Source of the DNA: Ambrosia x helenae
Taxonomy: Eukaryota; Streptophyta; Magnoliopsida; Asterales; Asteraceae
NCBI GenBank assembly: GCA_030844895.1
Contig: CM061226.1
Location: 114,934,574 to 114,998,573, forward strand
Reading direction: 5' to 3'
Length of the DNA stretch: 64,000 nucleotides
The notes beneath the pieces were generated by a model. It worked only from the letters and a program-made list of their open reading frames with translations, was not told the DNA's origin and did no database searches. The position numbers and the translations under genes are program-made. Positions 34,597 through 46,324 of this stretch are shown here, one piece after another (position 1 is the stretch's first letter; each line of letters starts with the position of its first letter).

Positions 34597-37535
34597 CTAG
34601 ATAGAGCCTAGAGGTAATTTTACTAACCTTTTATATAATGCAGCTACATCTTCATTCAACCATGGAGTCTCAAGAAACTCATCACCACAATCTTTTATAT
34701 TGATTTTCTCCATCTCAAATTCATTTTGGCCACAATACTCGTTATATTCAAACCACATTTTGGCAATGGACTCCTTCCTGTGGCAAGTGGTATGATCTTC
34801 CTCTTCAGGAGAACCCGCAGCAACTAACCGATAAGTATACACCTTTCTCACCTGCCCGGGTCGAAAAGCCCGACCTATTGCTTGACGAGTCACAGAAGGA
34901 TTCAAATGCACATCTAATATTATAATCCTGGAAGCCCCAACTAACGATATACCCTCCCCACAAGCCTTGATTGACCCAAAAAACACCTTGGCCCCAGAGG
35001 AGTTGTTGAACTGATCCATTGCCAACTCACGCTCTTCGTTGTCATGATCTCCGGTTATCATGAATATTTCCTTGTTAAGTCTCCACCCTTTGACTTTCAT
35101 GGTCAACTTTACCAAGAAATTTAAGGGGAGTAGATAATTACCAAAAACAAGAAGTTTTTCCGCACTGGATTCACAAAGGCGAAGTAGATTAAGAAGAAAT
35201 TTAGCCTTCACACCTTGTCTTGCATCCAAGTTATCCAAAAGTGCATCAATTTTGTTGATATTCTCATCATTTCTGTCATTGGTTGCAGATTTTACAAGAG
35301 ACTTGAGTTCTGGGTGGACGTAAATGGCACTACCATCAGAACTAACTTTGAATTTTCTCGCCATCCTTTTCACTTCTAGAACTTCCTGTTTTTGCCTAGG
35401 ACTAAGATTTAAAAAGACAGAAAAATCCACATGGCCTGGAAGTTCATCCAAGAAATCCCCTTTGTAGTAGTGAATAACACTTCTCGTCATCTCCCGTAAA
35501 TCTTCAATAACTGTAACCTTTCTTTTAAAATTTTCATCCTTCAGTATTGCGTGTTCAACCAGCTCGCAAAACACGTTGTCTGTGCTCTTCTTCGAAAGGT
35601 TTCTTTGGGTTTCTATTGATACTCTACTCAAAATACGTCTTTTTATTGTTTTTGAAGCCTCCATTCTCAAAAACCTTGGTCGAACAAGATTCAAAATATT
35701 AAAGACCTCACACACATGATTTTGGTATAATGTGCCGGAAAGAATCACCTTTCTTGGAGTTTGGACCTTTTCAACAGCTGTAAAAACATCAGTGTCCTTG
35801 TTTCTTGGAGTGTGACCTTCGTCTAATATCACAAGGGAAGGGAATGTCAATAGTATCTTCTGACAGGTGACGGCAACTGCGCTTCTATCATTGTCACACA
35901 CTATTGTGGAGAACTGTTTGTAGCCCAAAAACAATATGGACCTCGTGTTGGCCCATTGTTTGAGCACTTCAAGTTGTTGAGCCCGGGTATCGGCTTTTCG
36001 GGAATAAAAGTCAAAGAGTGGTATGTCTTCAACTTGCCACCTTTTGAATTCTTTCTTCCAAGTGGCTAGAATACCTCTTGGTAGAACCACTAACGGTCTT
36101 GCATCCAGATATTTAGCCATAAAACTTTGGATAAAACTGATGAGCATAAATGTTTTTCCAGATCCTGGAGCATGGGCCAGGATGCAGCCACCTGGGTTGT
36201 TAGAAACTAAGTTACTGAGGAGAAAATTAAAGCCCTCTATTTGATGGGGTTTCATTTGCTTCTTATGCCTTGGATGAGCAGCTACTTCTTCCACCGAGAA
36301 GTCTTTTCCTGGTGATTTCACTCCATCAAGAACCGCACCAGCTGATTCTCCTGATTTATCAGATCGCCTTTCATAACAATATGTTTTTGTACTCTTTGAT
36401 CTCTGTATTAAAACAAAATACAATAACATAATTTCATAAGTTGCCGTCACATGAAAGATGTGTTTTTAATCACTTGACCCATGAAATAAAGTGATTTTTA
36501 AGTATGAGAAACTGTCACATGATGTACTAATATTTTCATACCCTGGGAAGGAATAAGTATCTAACACATTGAATAAAGTTAAGTAATTAGTTAAACTAGA
36601 TGTACCTTGGGGCCTTGAAACTCAATAATGGATTCAATACTCCTTTCAACTACTCCACACACACGGCAAACATAACCAATGTCTTCTTTCAATATAAAAG
36701 AATGATCACATTCGTCTTCGCATTCATTTGCATGCTGATTGATTGAAAGGTCCATCTCATCATCCTGTAATTATAGGATTGTTAATAATAATTTACAGAG
36801 TCGCAAATATACAAGAAAAATTAAGCCAAAATACTTGATGGATTGACGATTTTAGAATCGAATAAATAAATCATGTACCTTTGAGGACTCTAATCCAACA
36901 GTCATTTCCTTCCATATATCAGCTAATCCATCAAAGTTGGCGTCATACTGCGAATCATCATCCTCCATATCTGAATCAGATTGAACTCCAACATATTCAC
37001 CTCTATCATATTTTATTTCAACTTGTGCATCACTATCGACCTTCTTGTCTTCTATATCTGTTGAATCAACGGCAGTATTTGTTTGACTTTCTATTCCACC
37101 ACCACTTTTCCACATTGAAGATTGGGCGTGAGCATAATCTCCATCCTGCAAGGTAATAGAAGAGAACATCTGATGGCATTCATTCAAATCAGAGTTCACT
37201 GTTACATACTCAACAAACTAACAGATCTGCTGGCCAGTTAAAGCTGGCCTGGTCATGTATGACATGCACAGGCCCAATGCTACACCTTCGGCCCACATAC
37301 AGCATCTTAACCAATAACTGGTTAAAAGCCTACCTCAGTTAAATTCAAATTAAAATCACTAAAAAGTAAAGACAGCTTACCAAAAACTGTTTCATGAAAA
37401 ACCGACCTTCCACTAGGTTCCCAAATGCACTTTCATCACTGTTGACCACTTGTCTCATGCATTTTTCTGAAACAACATGGAATGAAAATGTTAACCCCTA
37501 CTTACAGATCAAACATTGATATTAATTTATTGTAA

Positions 37536-37595
<60 letters not shown>

Positions 37596-40351
37596 TCTGA
37601 AACAACATACCAAGAATTGACTGCATTTGAGTTCTACCTGAATGTTGGGTCTTCCGAAATTTGTGGCATGCGTTATATATGGTTTTGGCCGTAGACACAT
37701 TATTCTTATTTTGCTCCTTCAGTGTTGATAAAATTGCTTGGGGTTTCACATTCTTCGTTGACAACTCAAACACTAATCGTGTTTCATTAGCAGACAATCG
37801 CCTTGCATATGGATGATCCTTCACGTGTAGTGTAGGGTCATGATTATGTTTTTCACATATCACCCTTAATGTCCAACCATCATACATCTTCCGGTACTTA
37901 CCAACCAATTCGAATGGACAATTAATCTTTTTCGATACTCTATTTCTAATATTAGAGCTTTTACTTTTGTATATACCACCACGATCACACCTAAGTGCAA
38001 TTTTAGTAGTGACCCCACTTGGTAGTGCCGTGGATCTTTTGATAACAATAACATAACCAAGAGAACGCCCCACCTTTTGCACCCAATCAAGCAAATGTTG
38101 ACGAGACTTGAACACCTAAAATTGACCTTTTTGTTAAAAACCGGTTACATTACTAGATGAATTAGCAGGACCAAGTATATAGTAATAAATTTATATCATA
38201 CCATGTTAGTGGAAAATGCTGATGTGTTGTGGACACCGAAAGTTCTTTCATTTTCATCACCTTGAATTGATTTGTTTGTAAGACAACTAGCCATTTGCTT
38301 GGAATCAAATTGTGAATAGGTTTCCTCCATATCTGAATTGGATTGAACTCCAACATATTCTCCATTATCATGTTTTATTTCAATGTTTGTATCACAATCA
38401 ACCTTCTTGTCTTCTTTGTATGTCAACTCAAAAGCAGTAGTGGTTTGGCTATCTCCTCTTTCTCTTAGACCTCCGGTTTTCCCCGACGGAGATTGAACGC
38501 GAGCAAAATCTCCACCCTGCAAGGTAAGTAGGTAACAAAACAAAAACATTATATGAATGCAAACGAATTCACTGTTACCTATTTAGCAAACTAACATATC
38601 CGCTGGTTATTGTTGTGCACAAACAGTTAAAAAAGACCGGCTGGTAACCGGTCCCAAAAGGCCAGTTAAAGTTGGTCTGCTCATCTATAACATACTTAGG
38701 CCCAATACTCCACCTTCAGTCCACATACAGCATCTTAAATCACAGCCTGATAAAAGCCTACCTCAAGCTTACCATATATTGTTTCATCAAAAACTGTCCT
38801 TCAGACTTATGTAAAACTACTTCTTGATATGGTTGAAAAGGCCTTGAAAGTGTGGGTTCATCAACAGCATCTGGTGCATTTGTATCATGCTCATTGCCAT
38901 TATAATACATAACCACACCATCCCTCACATGATCGGAAATGGAAACATCTTTCACGTGATTTGTCTCCATTAAATCAGCCTGAAGTGAGTGAGCCCTTGT
39001 AAAAGAAGGCATCAACATCTGTCTTATTTGAAAAGGTTCTTCTATATCTTTGGTACCCGGCCCATGTTTAGCTAAATTAAGCTCTTGCACCTGGTTTCTA
39101 ATAGCAAATGGATCTGTGTGATCAATAGTTCTCTTCAACTTGTTTGCATCAAATGTGTACACAGAGTCCACTAGACTTGGAGATGCCCTTTCATCGCTGT
39201 TGACCACTTGTCTCGAGAATGATTCTGAAACAAAATACAAAGAAAGAACTAAAAATGTTAAGCACGGCTTGTAGAAAAATTATTGTAATTCATTTATAAT
39301 GACAAATAATATAATTCATTCCAGGACAAAGAAAATTACATTAAGATAGCGGGCAGGCGGGCAACAAGCTGCGCCGCCACCCCTTTCTGGATAGCAAATC
39401 CTAATCTACTAAAAACATAATTCATTTATAATGACAATAATTTATAATTATTTCTATTTTTTATGAATATACCTTTTTATTTATAATTATTATTAGTTAC
39501 ATTTAATCGTATCAATTATTATTATGTATATCATCAACTTTCTTTGGATTTCATCATCTAAACCATATGCATTCACATTATTTAATTATTACTCTTGTTA
39601 TTTCCTATAATTATCGCAATCCAAACAAATGTTATATAGCATTCTTGCTACAAAATGACATAAGTTACATAACTACCTGGATTTGAGTTCTACCTGCATG
39701 TTGGGCTCTCCGAAATTTGCGGCATGCTTCATATATGGTTCTGACCGTAGACACGTTATTCTTATTTTGCTCTTTTAGTGTTGATAAAATTGCTTGGGGT
39801 TTCAGATTCTTCCTTGACAAATCAAACACCAAGCGTTTTTCATTAGCAGACAATCGCATTGCATATGGATGATCCTCCATGTGTAGTAAAGGTTCATGAT
39901 TATGTTTTTCACATATCACCCTTAATGTCCAAACATCATACATCTCCCGATATTTCCCAACCAATTCAAATGGACAATTAATTTTTTTGGTACCTCTATT
40001 TCCAATATTAGAGCTTTTACTTTTGTATGTACCACCACGATCACACATAAGATAAACTTTAGTCATGACCCCACTTGATAGTGCCTTGGACCTTTTAGTA
40101 ACAATAATGTAACCAAGAGAACGCCCCACCTTTTGCACCCAATCAAATAAATCTTGACGAGACTTAAACACCTAAAATCGACATTTTTTTTGTTAAAGAC
40201 CGGTTACATCACTAAATGATTTAGCAAGACCAAGAATATAGTAAAAATTATATCATACCATGTCAGTGGAAAATGCTGATGCGGTGTTGACACTGGAACT
40301 TCTTTCATTTTCATCACCTTGACTCGATTTGTTTGTAAGAGAACCGGCCAT
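34597..40351 (-). CDS. CHR35: DRD1/CHR35-like SNF2 remodeller with N-terminal FAR1/MULE-type domains
   Basis: DRD1-type proteins are SNF2 ATPases that help Pol V transcribe in RNA-directed DNA methylation. Downstream exons (minus strand, order of translation): 38516-38202, 38115-37611, 37466-37381, 37145-36879, 36764-36606, 36402-34597. Phases agree throughout, giving 1045 codons of one open frame. The last exon has motif I APGSGKT, DEGH as the Walker B box, SGTLYQNH, and motif VI GRAFRPGQ, ending FLETPWLNEDVAALYKRL. Exon 36764-36606 has the zinc-like YVCRVCGVVE; 37145-36879 is acidic and ends DIWKEMTVGLESSK, typical of DRD1. Exon 38115-37611 is a FAR1/MULE N-terminal domain (VFKSRQHLLDWVQKVGRSLG, CEKHNH, VKPQAILSTLKEQ). 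Exons 40351-40259 and 40171-39677 carry a second FAR1-like copy. They join in frame to 38516 only if exon 39224-38773 is skipped, giving about 1241 residues. The 5' end is uncertain. Confidence 0.75.
37537..37595. repeat. (ATT)n microsatellite in an SNF2 gene intron
   Basis: About 19 ATT units lie next to the splice donor of the FAR1-type exon that ends at 37611. Confidence 0.9.
39345..39412 (-). pseudogene. Short fragment of the reverse-transcriptase-like tail
   Basis: It matches 10384-10451 (GCAACAAGCTGCGCCGC core) and encodes part of RIGFAIQKGIAAQLVARLP. It sits in the intron between the upstream FAR1-type exon and exon 39224-38773. It is an isolated piece with no element ends seen. Confidence 0.7.
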
Positions 40352-40454
40352 AAGCTTTGACAGGGGGAGGTGGCAATGCTGGTAGAACTGTAGAAGAGTG
40401 GTAACCACAAATTATAAAAAATTAGATTATAGATGATAGTGATTAATGACATGG

Positions 40455-40793
40455 TTAAAAAAACGTTTTGAGGCGTGCGCCTCAAGGCAAGGTGTTAAAA
40501 AAACAAGTCTGAGACGCGCCTCATGGGCTTCAGTTTGTACATACGCCTCTATGGGATGAGGCTTAAGAAAATGTGCGCCTGAGGGGGTTTAGGGTGTTTT
40601 TGAAGTGTGTTTTTGATGTTTTAGACTTTTCATGGTAAGTTATATATTTTTTATAAGATATATACTTTTTATATTTATTTTTTCATCCTACCTCGTGCTT
40701 ACGCCGCGGTCCGCCCGGAGGCTTACGCCTTGTGAAGTGAAGGGGAAACGCCTCGAGGCCCATTTCCATTATTTTAAACTTTGATTAGAGATT
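40455..40793. mobile_element. GAGGCG-rich MITE-like repeat, copy 1
   Basis: The left part AACGTTTTGAGGCGTGCGCC and the right part GGAAACGCCTCGAGGCCC...TTTTAAACTTT are roughly inverted, with GCGCCTCA units inside. The related sequence at 59725-60150 has the same organisation. Confidence 0.45.
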
Positions 40794-40864
40794 GTAAATA
40801 ATCCAACATGAAAAAGCACAGATAAGAATTAATTTCATGTTTGTTAGCACTAAATTAGTAGCCT

Positions 40865-41150
40865 TTAGACCACATGTTGTGGCTTAACACACCCAGTCAA
40901 ACCACCCGCTTAACGCACCAAACACGGCGCCAGACCAGTTAAAGGGGGGGCGCCATACCATTCACGGGCGTTATCCATTCCAAATGTGGGGACCACCAAA
41001 AATCAACCAATCACATTTCTTTTTTGTTTTTTTTTTTAAATTATTAATTTTTTAGTTAAACCACATAGTCAAAGGGTGAGTTACTTAAAGCTCATTGTCT
41101 ACGTGGCATTGACGTGGTGGGGCATTATGTTAAACGGCAACACAGTCTTA
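40865..41150. mobile_element. Tourist-type MITE, family A
   Basis: A TTA target duplication (40865-40867, 41148-41150) frames GACCACATGTTGTGGC and, on the right, the complement of GACTGTGTTGCC. It contains the family's GGCGCCA/GGGCGTTA motifs. Confidence 0.65.
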
Positions 41151-41646
41151 GAATACATATATGATATATCAAAGAGAGCAACTTAAACAATTGGTACTAA
41201 TTTTCTAACAGGCAAAACAACAAACACTTGGTGTGCAACTTTAATCGAGGAAAAAAAAAAAAAAGACTTACAAATAGAAGTCGATCAGGGGTTCAATTGC
41301 ACAAGACTTAACCTTGAACAAGGATCAAGTTGATGATCGCATTGGGTTCTTGCTTCTCATTTTTAATAGCTGCTGGTTCACACTGAAACTATAAAATAAT
41401 ATTAACTAAAAACAACATTTAACTACAGATTTTCCCGCCGATTATTAGTGTTTCACATTCGAGTTCTTGAGGAAGAAAAGATTTAGGACTAAAAAGCCCT
41501 AACTAGTTTTTACATATATGTTAGGCACTCTTTTGCAATTAGATGTAAATGAGCAGATTGGTTTAGTTCTGTTTGTAAACGAGCTAAACACGAGCAAAGA
41601 ACAGTTTGGCTCGAATGAATTTATAATTTATTTATTATATATTTAA
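41151..41646. other. Intergenic sequence
   Basis: No feature is supported. Confidence 0.45.
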
Positions 41647-42723
41647 CTAGCTGATTACCCGGGAGGGTCCCGGGGTTGAAAAATCTAATTTTAGGTGATA
41701 ACCTATTGCAAATGGCTCAAGTTAACTAACCACAAAATCTCTCAATCATTGCATGTTCAGAGTATTCTAATCAATAATAACTCATATTCCCTAATCTAAA
41801 ACCTAATCAGTAATCATCTAAATAATCACTTATGTAAACTGCAACTATTAAAAAACTAATCACATCTCTCTAATTTCTCACATTCTAATGGCTCTTATAA
41901 TTCCTAACCTAATCAACTAAACAAACACTTAAGTTAGAAGTTGTAATCATTGCATCTCATTATGCCACGTGGCATAATCAAGAGATGGTTGAGGCCACCA
42001 TTAAACGTCACGTCAGCAACTATCAATTCTTTCCGGGAGCGTCCCGGGGTTGAAAAATATAACCATTCTAATAATACTAATAGTAATAATTATTACTCTT
42101 GTAATTAAATAAATAAAAAAAAATAACCTTGCTATAAAGTGACACAATGTGTTGTAGTGTTGCGCGATTCTTTCTCCTAACTTTTCTTGATGAAGTATAC
42201 CTAGTAAAATTCCAATGATAACATGGCGATTGGGCTGATTTTCAACATCGTAGATAAGAATCTGGTTTAAAAGAAAAAAACATGATTAATGAATAACATG
42301 AACACTTTGTATGTTTTTTTCTTGTATAAACGAAACCCCACAAAAAAATAGTCGATTTTTCTCCGTTTTTTTATATAAGACTATGGTACTCGTTGGAAAG
42401 ATAATAAAACGCTCGTTAATTTGGTGTAATTTTTTTCTTTAAAAAATCCCGTATATAAAAGATATAAACGTTTAAAAATTATGGGAGGAAACATGAGAGA
42501 GAAAATTTTAAATTTATTTTTAAATTATTTTTTTTTTTAAAATAACTCAATTTAATTTAGAGTTTTATGTTTATCTTTTTTTTTAAATTAAAAAATGAAA
42601 TAGTTCAAAAACACTAAAATCTTTCAATTATGATGCCACGTGACACTCGCAAGGGGAGGTTGAGGCCTCCATTGCACGTCACGTCAGCATATACGTTTTC
42701 TTTTATATATATAGATAGATAGA
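41647..42723 (-). mobile_element. Non-autonomous Helitron, apparently two head-to-tail units
   Basis: On the minus strand it starts TCTATCTATCTATATATATA at 42723, preceded by A. It ends with a CCCGGG-ACCCT-CCCGGG hairpin (41658-41674), seven bases, then CTAG at 41650-41647 followed by T. That is insertion between A and T, as Helitrons do. A second hairpin of the same kind (42033-42048) and a second copy of the 5' sub-terminal region (GCCACGTG ... ACGTCACGTCAGCA at about 41971-42018 and 42634-42690) divide it into two tandem units, with the boundary near 42020-42032. No Rep/helicase gene is present. Confidence 0.8.
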
Positions 42724-44760
42724 TTATAAATATAAACACAAATTACTGATATATTTATAACTTTATACATAACATTCTTTGGCTTTGGCTCAATATATGC
42801 AAACAAAGTATAACTAGCCTGCTTAACACACTAAAAAAATTAACACTAAGTTTGATGGTAAAATCATAAGTCATGAGTTCGCAGTCTTGACTTCTTTATG
42901 TTATTAGTCGTCCATCGCTAATCGTCGCTTGATATCACCCTACATCACAATGCAACAACTGTTTTCTACGGTATGCTCATCGCCTCACCAGCCTCAACCT
43001 AAGCCTCATCCTCGGACACTCGGATCTCAATGTTTGTGTTATCATCAGACAGTTCGACCTTAGTTGTCACCCGACAACGAAAAATCGAAGGAAACATCCC
43101 AATTTTATGGTTTTCCAAATTACTCTCCACTTGGCGCTCGCTCGGAAAAAATTGCGCTCGAAAAATGTCCGCTCAGTTTTCAGCTCGATTGTAAATGAGT
43201 CGCTCTGCTCGGTTCGGATTGTAAACGAGTCGCTCAACTCGTGAACATCCATACTACTAAGACTAAGTTAGTATACTATTTTTTGGTGTGTTACATATTA
43301 TCCAGTGGGTTTAGGTTCATATACAAATGCCATATTTTGTGAAAATGATTAAAACACAATGCTTAGTACCTAAAACACACTATTTAACTTTTTTAGCATG
43401 ATGTTTTAAGTTTTAATCTTAGAATATATTGTTTTGGGTTTTAAATTGTTATGTTTGGTGTTTTTTAGGCAAAACAATCCAAAACATTGACTAAGTCCAA
43501 AAAACGATGCATACATATTAATTCTTAATCATTCTCACACTTTGCATAAAATATGACATTTGTACATAAACCACACCCTTATCCAGTGAGCTATTAATAT
43601 TTATTATTACCAAGAAAGCGACTAAAGTTGTATTTTTTATCTCTTCTCCACTACATTATAAAGAGTGAACAATGGGCAAACATGTCCAACTTGGTAAAGT
43701 TAAGATGGGATGTGAAAAGTCATGTGCTTCAACCCTCAAATGTCATATAAATCTTCCCCAAATTACCCTTCAATGTATTAAGATACTTGTACCATGTAGT
43801 AAAGATAAATAAAGGTTTACCACAAGCTTCAAATAATTATATTCAACAAATATTAATTTTACATTTTCTTTCTTTCTTTAAAATTGCATATGTTTATATA
43901 AATATACAGTGTCGTTCATCATGAGAATTGCTGAAACAAATTACTTTATCTTTGCATAGAGTTAATGGTGGTACGAAGTGACGCACACACAACATCAAGT
44001 AGTACGGTACGTTTTGATTTTCTGTTGATAAGGTTTTTTTTTATTTTAATTATTTAATAAGAACGACAAGGTGCGATCGAGGACGCTGAAAAGAGTAATC
44101 ATGTTGTAACGAATCTGGCAAAACGTCGACACAATCCGAAAGTGGATTGTATCTGCAAGTTCATCTTCCATGTTAAACTTGATTTGTTTATTAAAATAAA
44201 TGTCTTGTTGATACTTCTTTACTTCTCTGTTTACTTGTTTATACTGATATCGAATGGTTGTGTTTTGGTTTATCTACTCTGTTTTGGTTTCTATGCTCAT
44301 ATTTGGTTTTGAGTTCATGCTTGACAATACGTATCCATATGGTGGTTTGGTCTAAATTTGTGAAAAATTATATAGAAATATTTGGGAATAAAAATTATCT
44401 ATGCTCATATTTGATTTTGAGAACAGTGTTGATGACTGAATTTTGATGATCAAAGAAGTTCATTTTCATATATAGTGAAATCTTTTTTTTTATACTTGGG
44501 TGTCCTGTGTACACATCATCTCTTAGATGTTGGAAGTTAAGGACATATGGTTGGACAATTTACATAGTGTGTCATGAAAAGTTATAAGAACGTATATGTT
44601 GGATATAAAAAAATATTGTTTTTTTTTCAAAGTTTTATATGAAGAGAAATTGATTAATTTCATATACATCGTTTCGCATTCAAAGACAATTACGTTTTTA
44701 CACTTTTCCTACAGCTTGGTGGGCTAACACGGCTAAAGTTGTATCTTTATATAAAAGAGG
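42724..44760. other. Intergenic, no supported gene
   Basis: The sequence is mostly AT-rich. A patch at 43070-43250 with repeated GCTCG and AACGAGTCGCTC words has no recognisable protein. Small open frames at 44258 and 44739 are not credible genes; the second lies partly in a SINE. Confidence 0.5.
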
Positions 44761-44773
44761 CCTACAATTATCT

Positions 44774-45081
44774 TTTTTTTTCAACGACAAGAAACGACGT
44801 GCCAACCATTATGACATCAAGCGTTGTGGTCAATGTCGACTACTTGCCGTCGACAGCTCCTTGGCTCTCCCAGATGCGCAAAAACCCAACTTCCACCATC
44901 ATGAAGGTACAACAGTGGAATAATCGATAAAATCTTGCCTCCCATCTGAGTCGAACCGCCGCCACTCGTATTCGCTTTTCACCTGAATACCGTAGAAAAC
45001 AATGGAGGGAGTGATAATTAAACTTGGATCACAAAAAATACCAAGTCTTTCCCCAATTAATCCACCACAATCTCATTGGCA
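44774..45081 (-). mobile_element. tRNA-derived SINE, family 3
   Basis: A 308-bp minus-strand body with its A-tail as the T run at 44774. The 13-bp target duplication CCTACAATTATCT is at 44761-44773 and 45082-45094. A B-box-like GGTTCGACTC is seen on the minus strand. Confidence 0.83.
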
Positions 45082-45172
45082 CCTACAATTATCTATATTA
45101 TAATTAGGAAGTTGCATCTACAGTAACCTCTATGTGGTGGCCTCCTTTTTGGTCTGGCTGATTGTCGCTTTC

Positions 45173-45923
45173 GGGCATGTTTGGCAAAACTAGCTGATGG
45201 TTGTATCTTTTTAAATATATTTTGGTGTTATAGTAGTTGGAGCATTAATAAAATGTATAAAATGACTAAAATGGGCATTAACTAAAAGCTTGTATGCGTG
45301 TTTATTTTTTTAATGATAAATGGGTATTTGTGTCATTTACCGATTAAAAGTTTGTAACTGAAGAGTTTTTTTTAAACGCTAGTACTAGTAGCTTTTCAAT
45401 ATATAGCTTTTTTCTCCTAACCTAAAAGCTTGAGGGTATATTTGGCAAAACTAGCTGGTGGCAGGTAGCTGCAAGCTAGTAGCTGGAAGCTTTTTAAATA
45501 TATTTTGGTGTTTGGTAGAGTAGTTAGAACTTTTAATAAAATGTATAAAATGACCAAAATTGGCATAATTAAAAGCTTGTAAAAGAAGGTTTTTATTTTA
45601 TTTTTAAAATATAATGGGTATTTGTGTCATTTACTAATTAAAATTTGTACTAGTAGAGTTTTTTCTTAAAAGCTACAACTAGTAGCTTTTCACTATAAAG
45701 TTTTTTCTCTAACCTAAAAGCTTCCAGCTCCTTCAACCAAACAAGACTTTTTATTGAGTAAGAGTTTTTTCTTAAAAGCTTGAAGCTTAAAGATCTTAAA
45801 AGCTCCTTGCCAAACATACCCTAAAGCTCCTTCAATCAAACAAGACTTTTTATTAAGTATGAGTTTTTTCTTAAAAACTTAAAGCTCATAAAAGCTCTTA
45901 AAATTTCATTGCCAAACATACCC
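45173..45923. mobile_element. MITE inserted into a relative of itself
   Basis: The inner element 45433-45822 has ends AGGGTATATTTGGCAA and the complement of AGGGTATGTTTGGCAA. The outer element (45173-45432 plus 45823-45923) has the same sequence and breaks at an AAAGCT(T) word that is present on both sides of the inner copy. The TTTGGCAAAACTAGCT start and the AAAAGCTT-rich interior are shared. The superfamily is probably hAT. Confidence 0.7.
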
Positions 45924-46324
45924 TTCCTTAAAACTTTTGTTCGATTCTTGCCCACAACATTCTTCTACTTCTCCTTTTAAGTTACTAAAATACCTCATAC
46001 CAGTTCTTTTCCTACGAAGCTTTAAGCTTTAACTTGTCTTCCCATTGTCTTATTTTACTTTTTTCAGTGAAACTAAATTCTCAATTTTATCTTATTTGCT
46101 TGGCTTGTATTCCATTCTTCAATGTGAAAATGTTTCATTCTTATAAGATCTTCTTGACTGTTATTTAAAAGGTCCAATAATAGATATATGTTAGACTTTT
46201 TCAGGCAATTATAGATTTCGGAAGGCAATTCTGATTGGTTAATAAAAATCGATTTCTACGCCATTTTTTTTATTTTTTGTTAGTCTAGCCAATTTATCAT
46301 AAAAGGTAGAAGGAGGTAAATAAA

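Larger units (their letters stand above)
36879..40351 (-). repeat. Tandem duplication of an exon module in the SNF2 gene
   Basis: Three kinds of exon recur. Acidic type: 37145-36879 and 38516-38202, sharing EDKKVD, YVGVQSDSDME and YVGVQSNSDME; the end of the latter (MASCLTNKS...STNM) matches exon 40351-40259 (MAGSLTNKS...STDM). FAR1 type: 38115-37611 and 40171-39677, about 80 percent identical in protein. RQVVNSDE type: 37466-37381 (86 bp) and 39224-38773 (452 bp, with 366 extra bases inside). The intron borders of the copies match. The copies are diverged, so the event is not recent. Confidence 0.82.

Noticed and set aside
43070..43250. Possible small minus-strand gene (61 codons)
   Set aside because: The sequence is made of repeated GAGCGACTC-type words and has no start context or homologue that I recognise.
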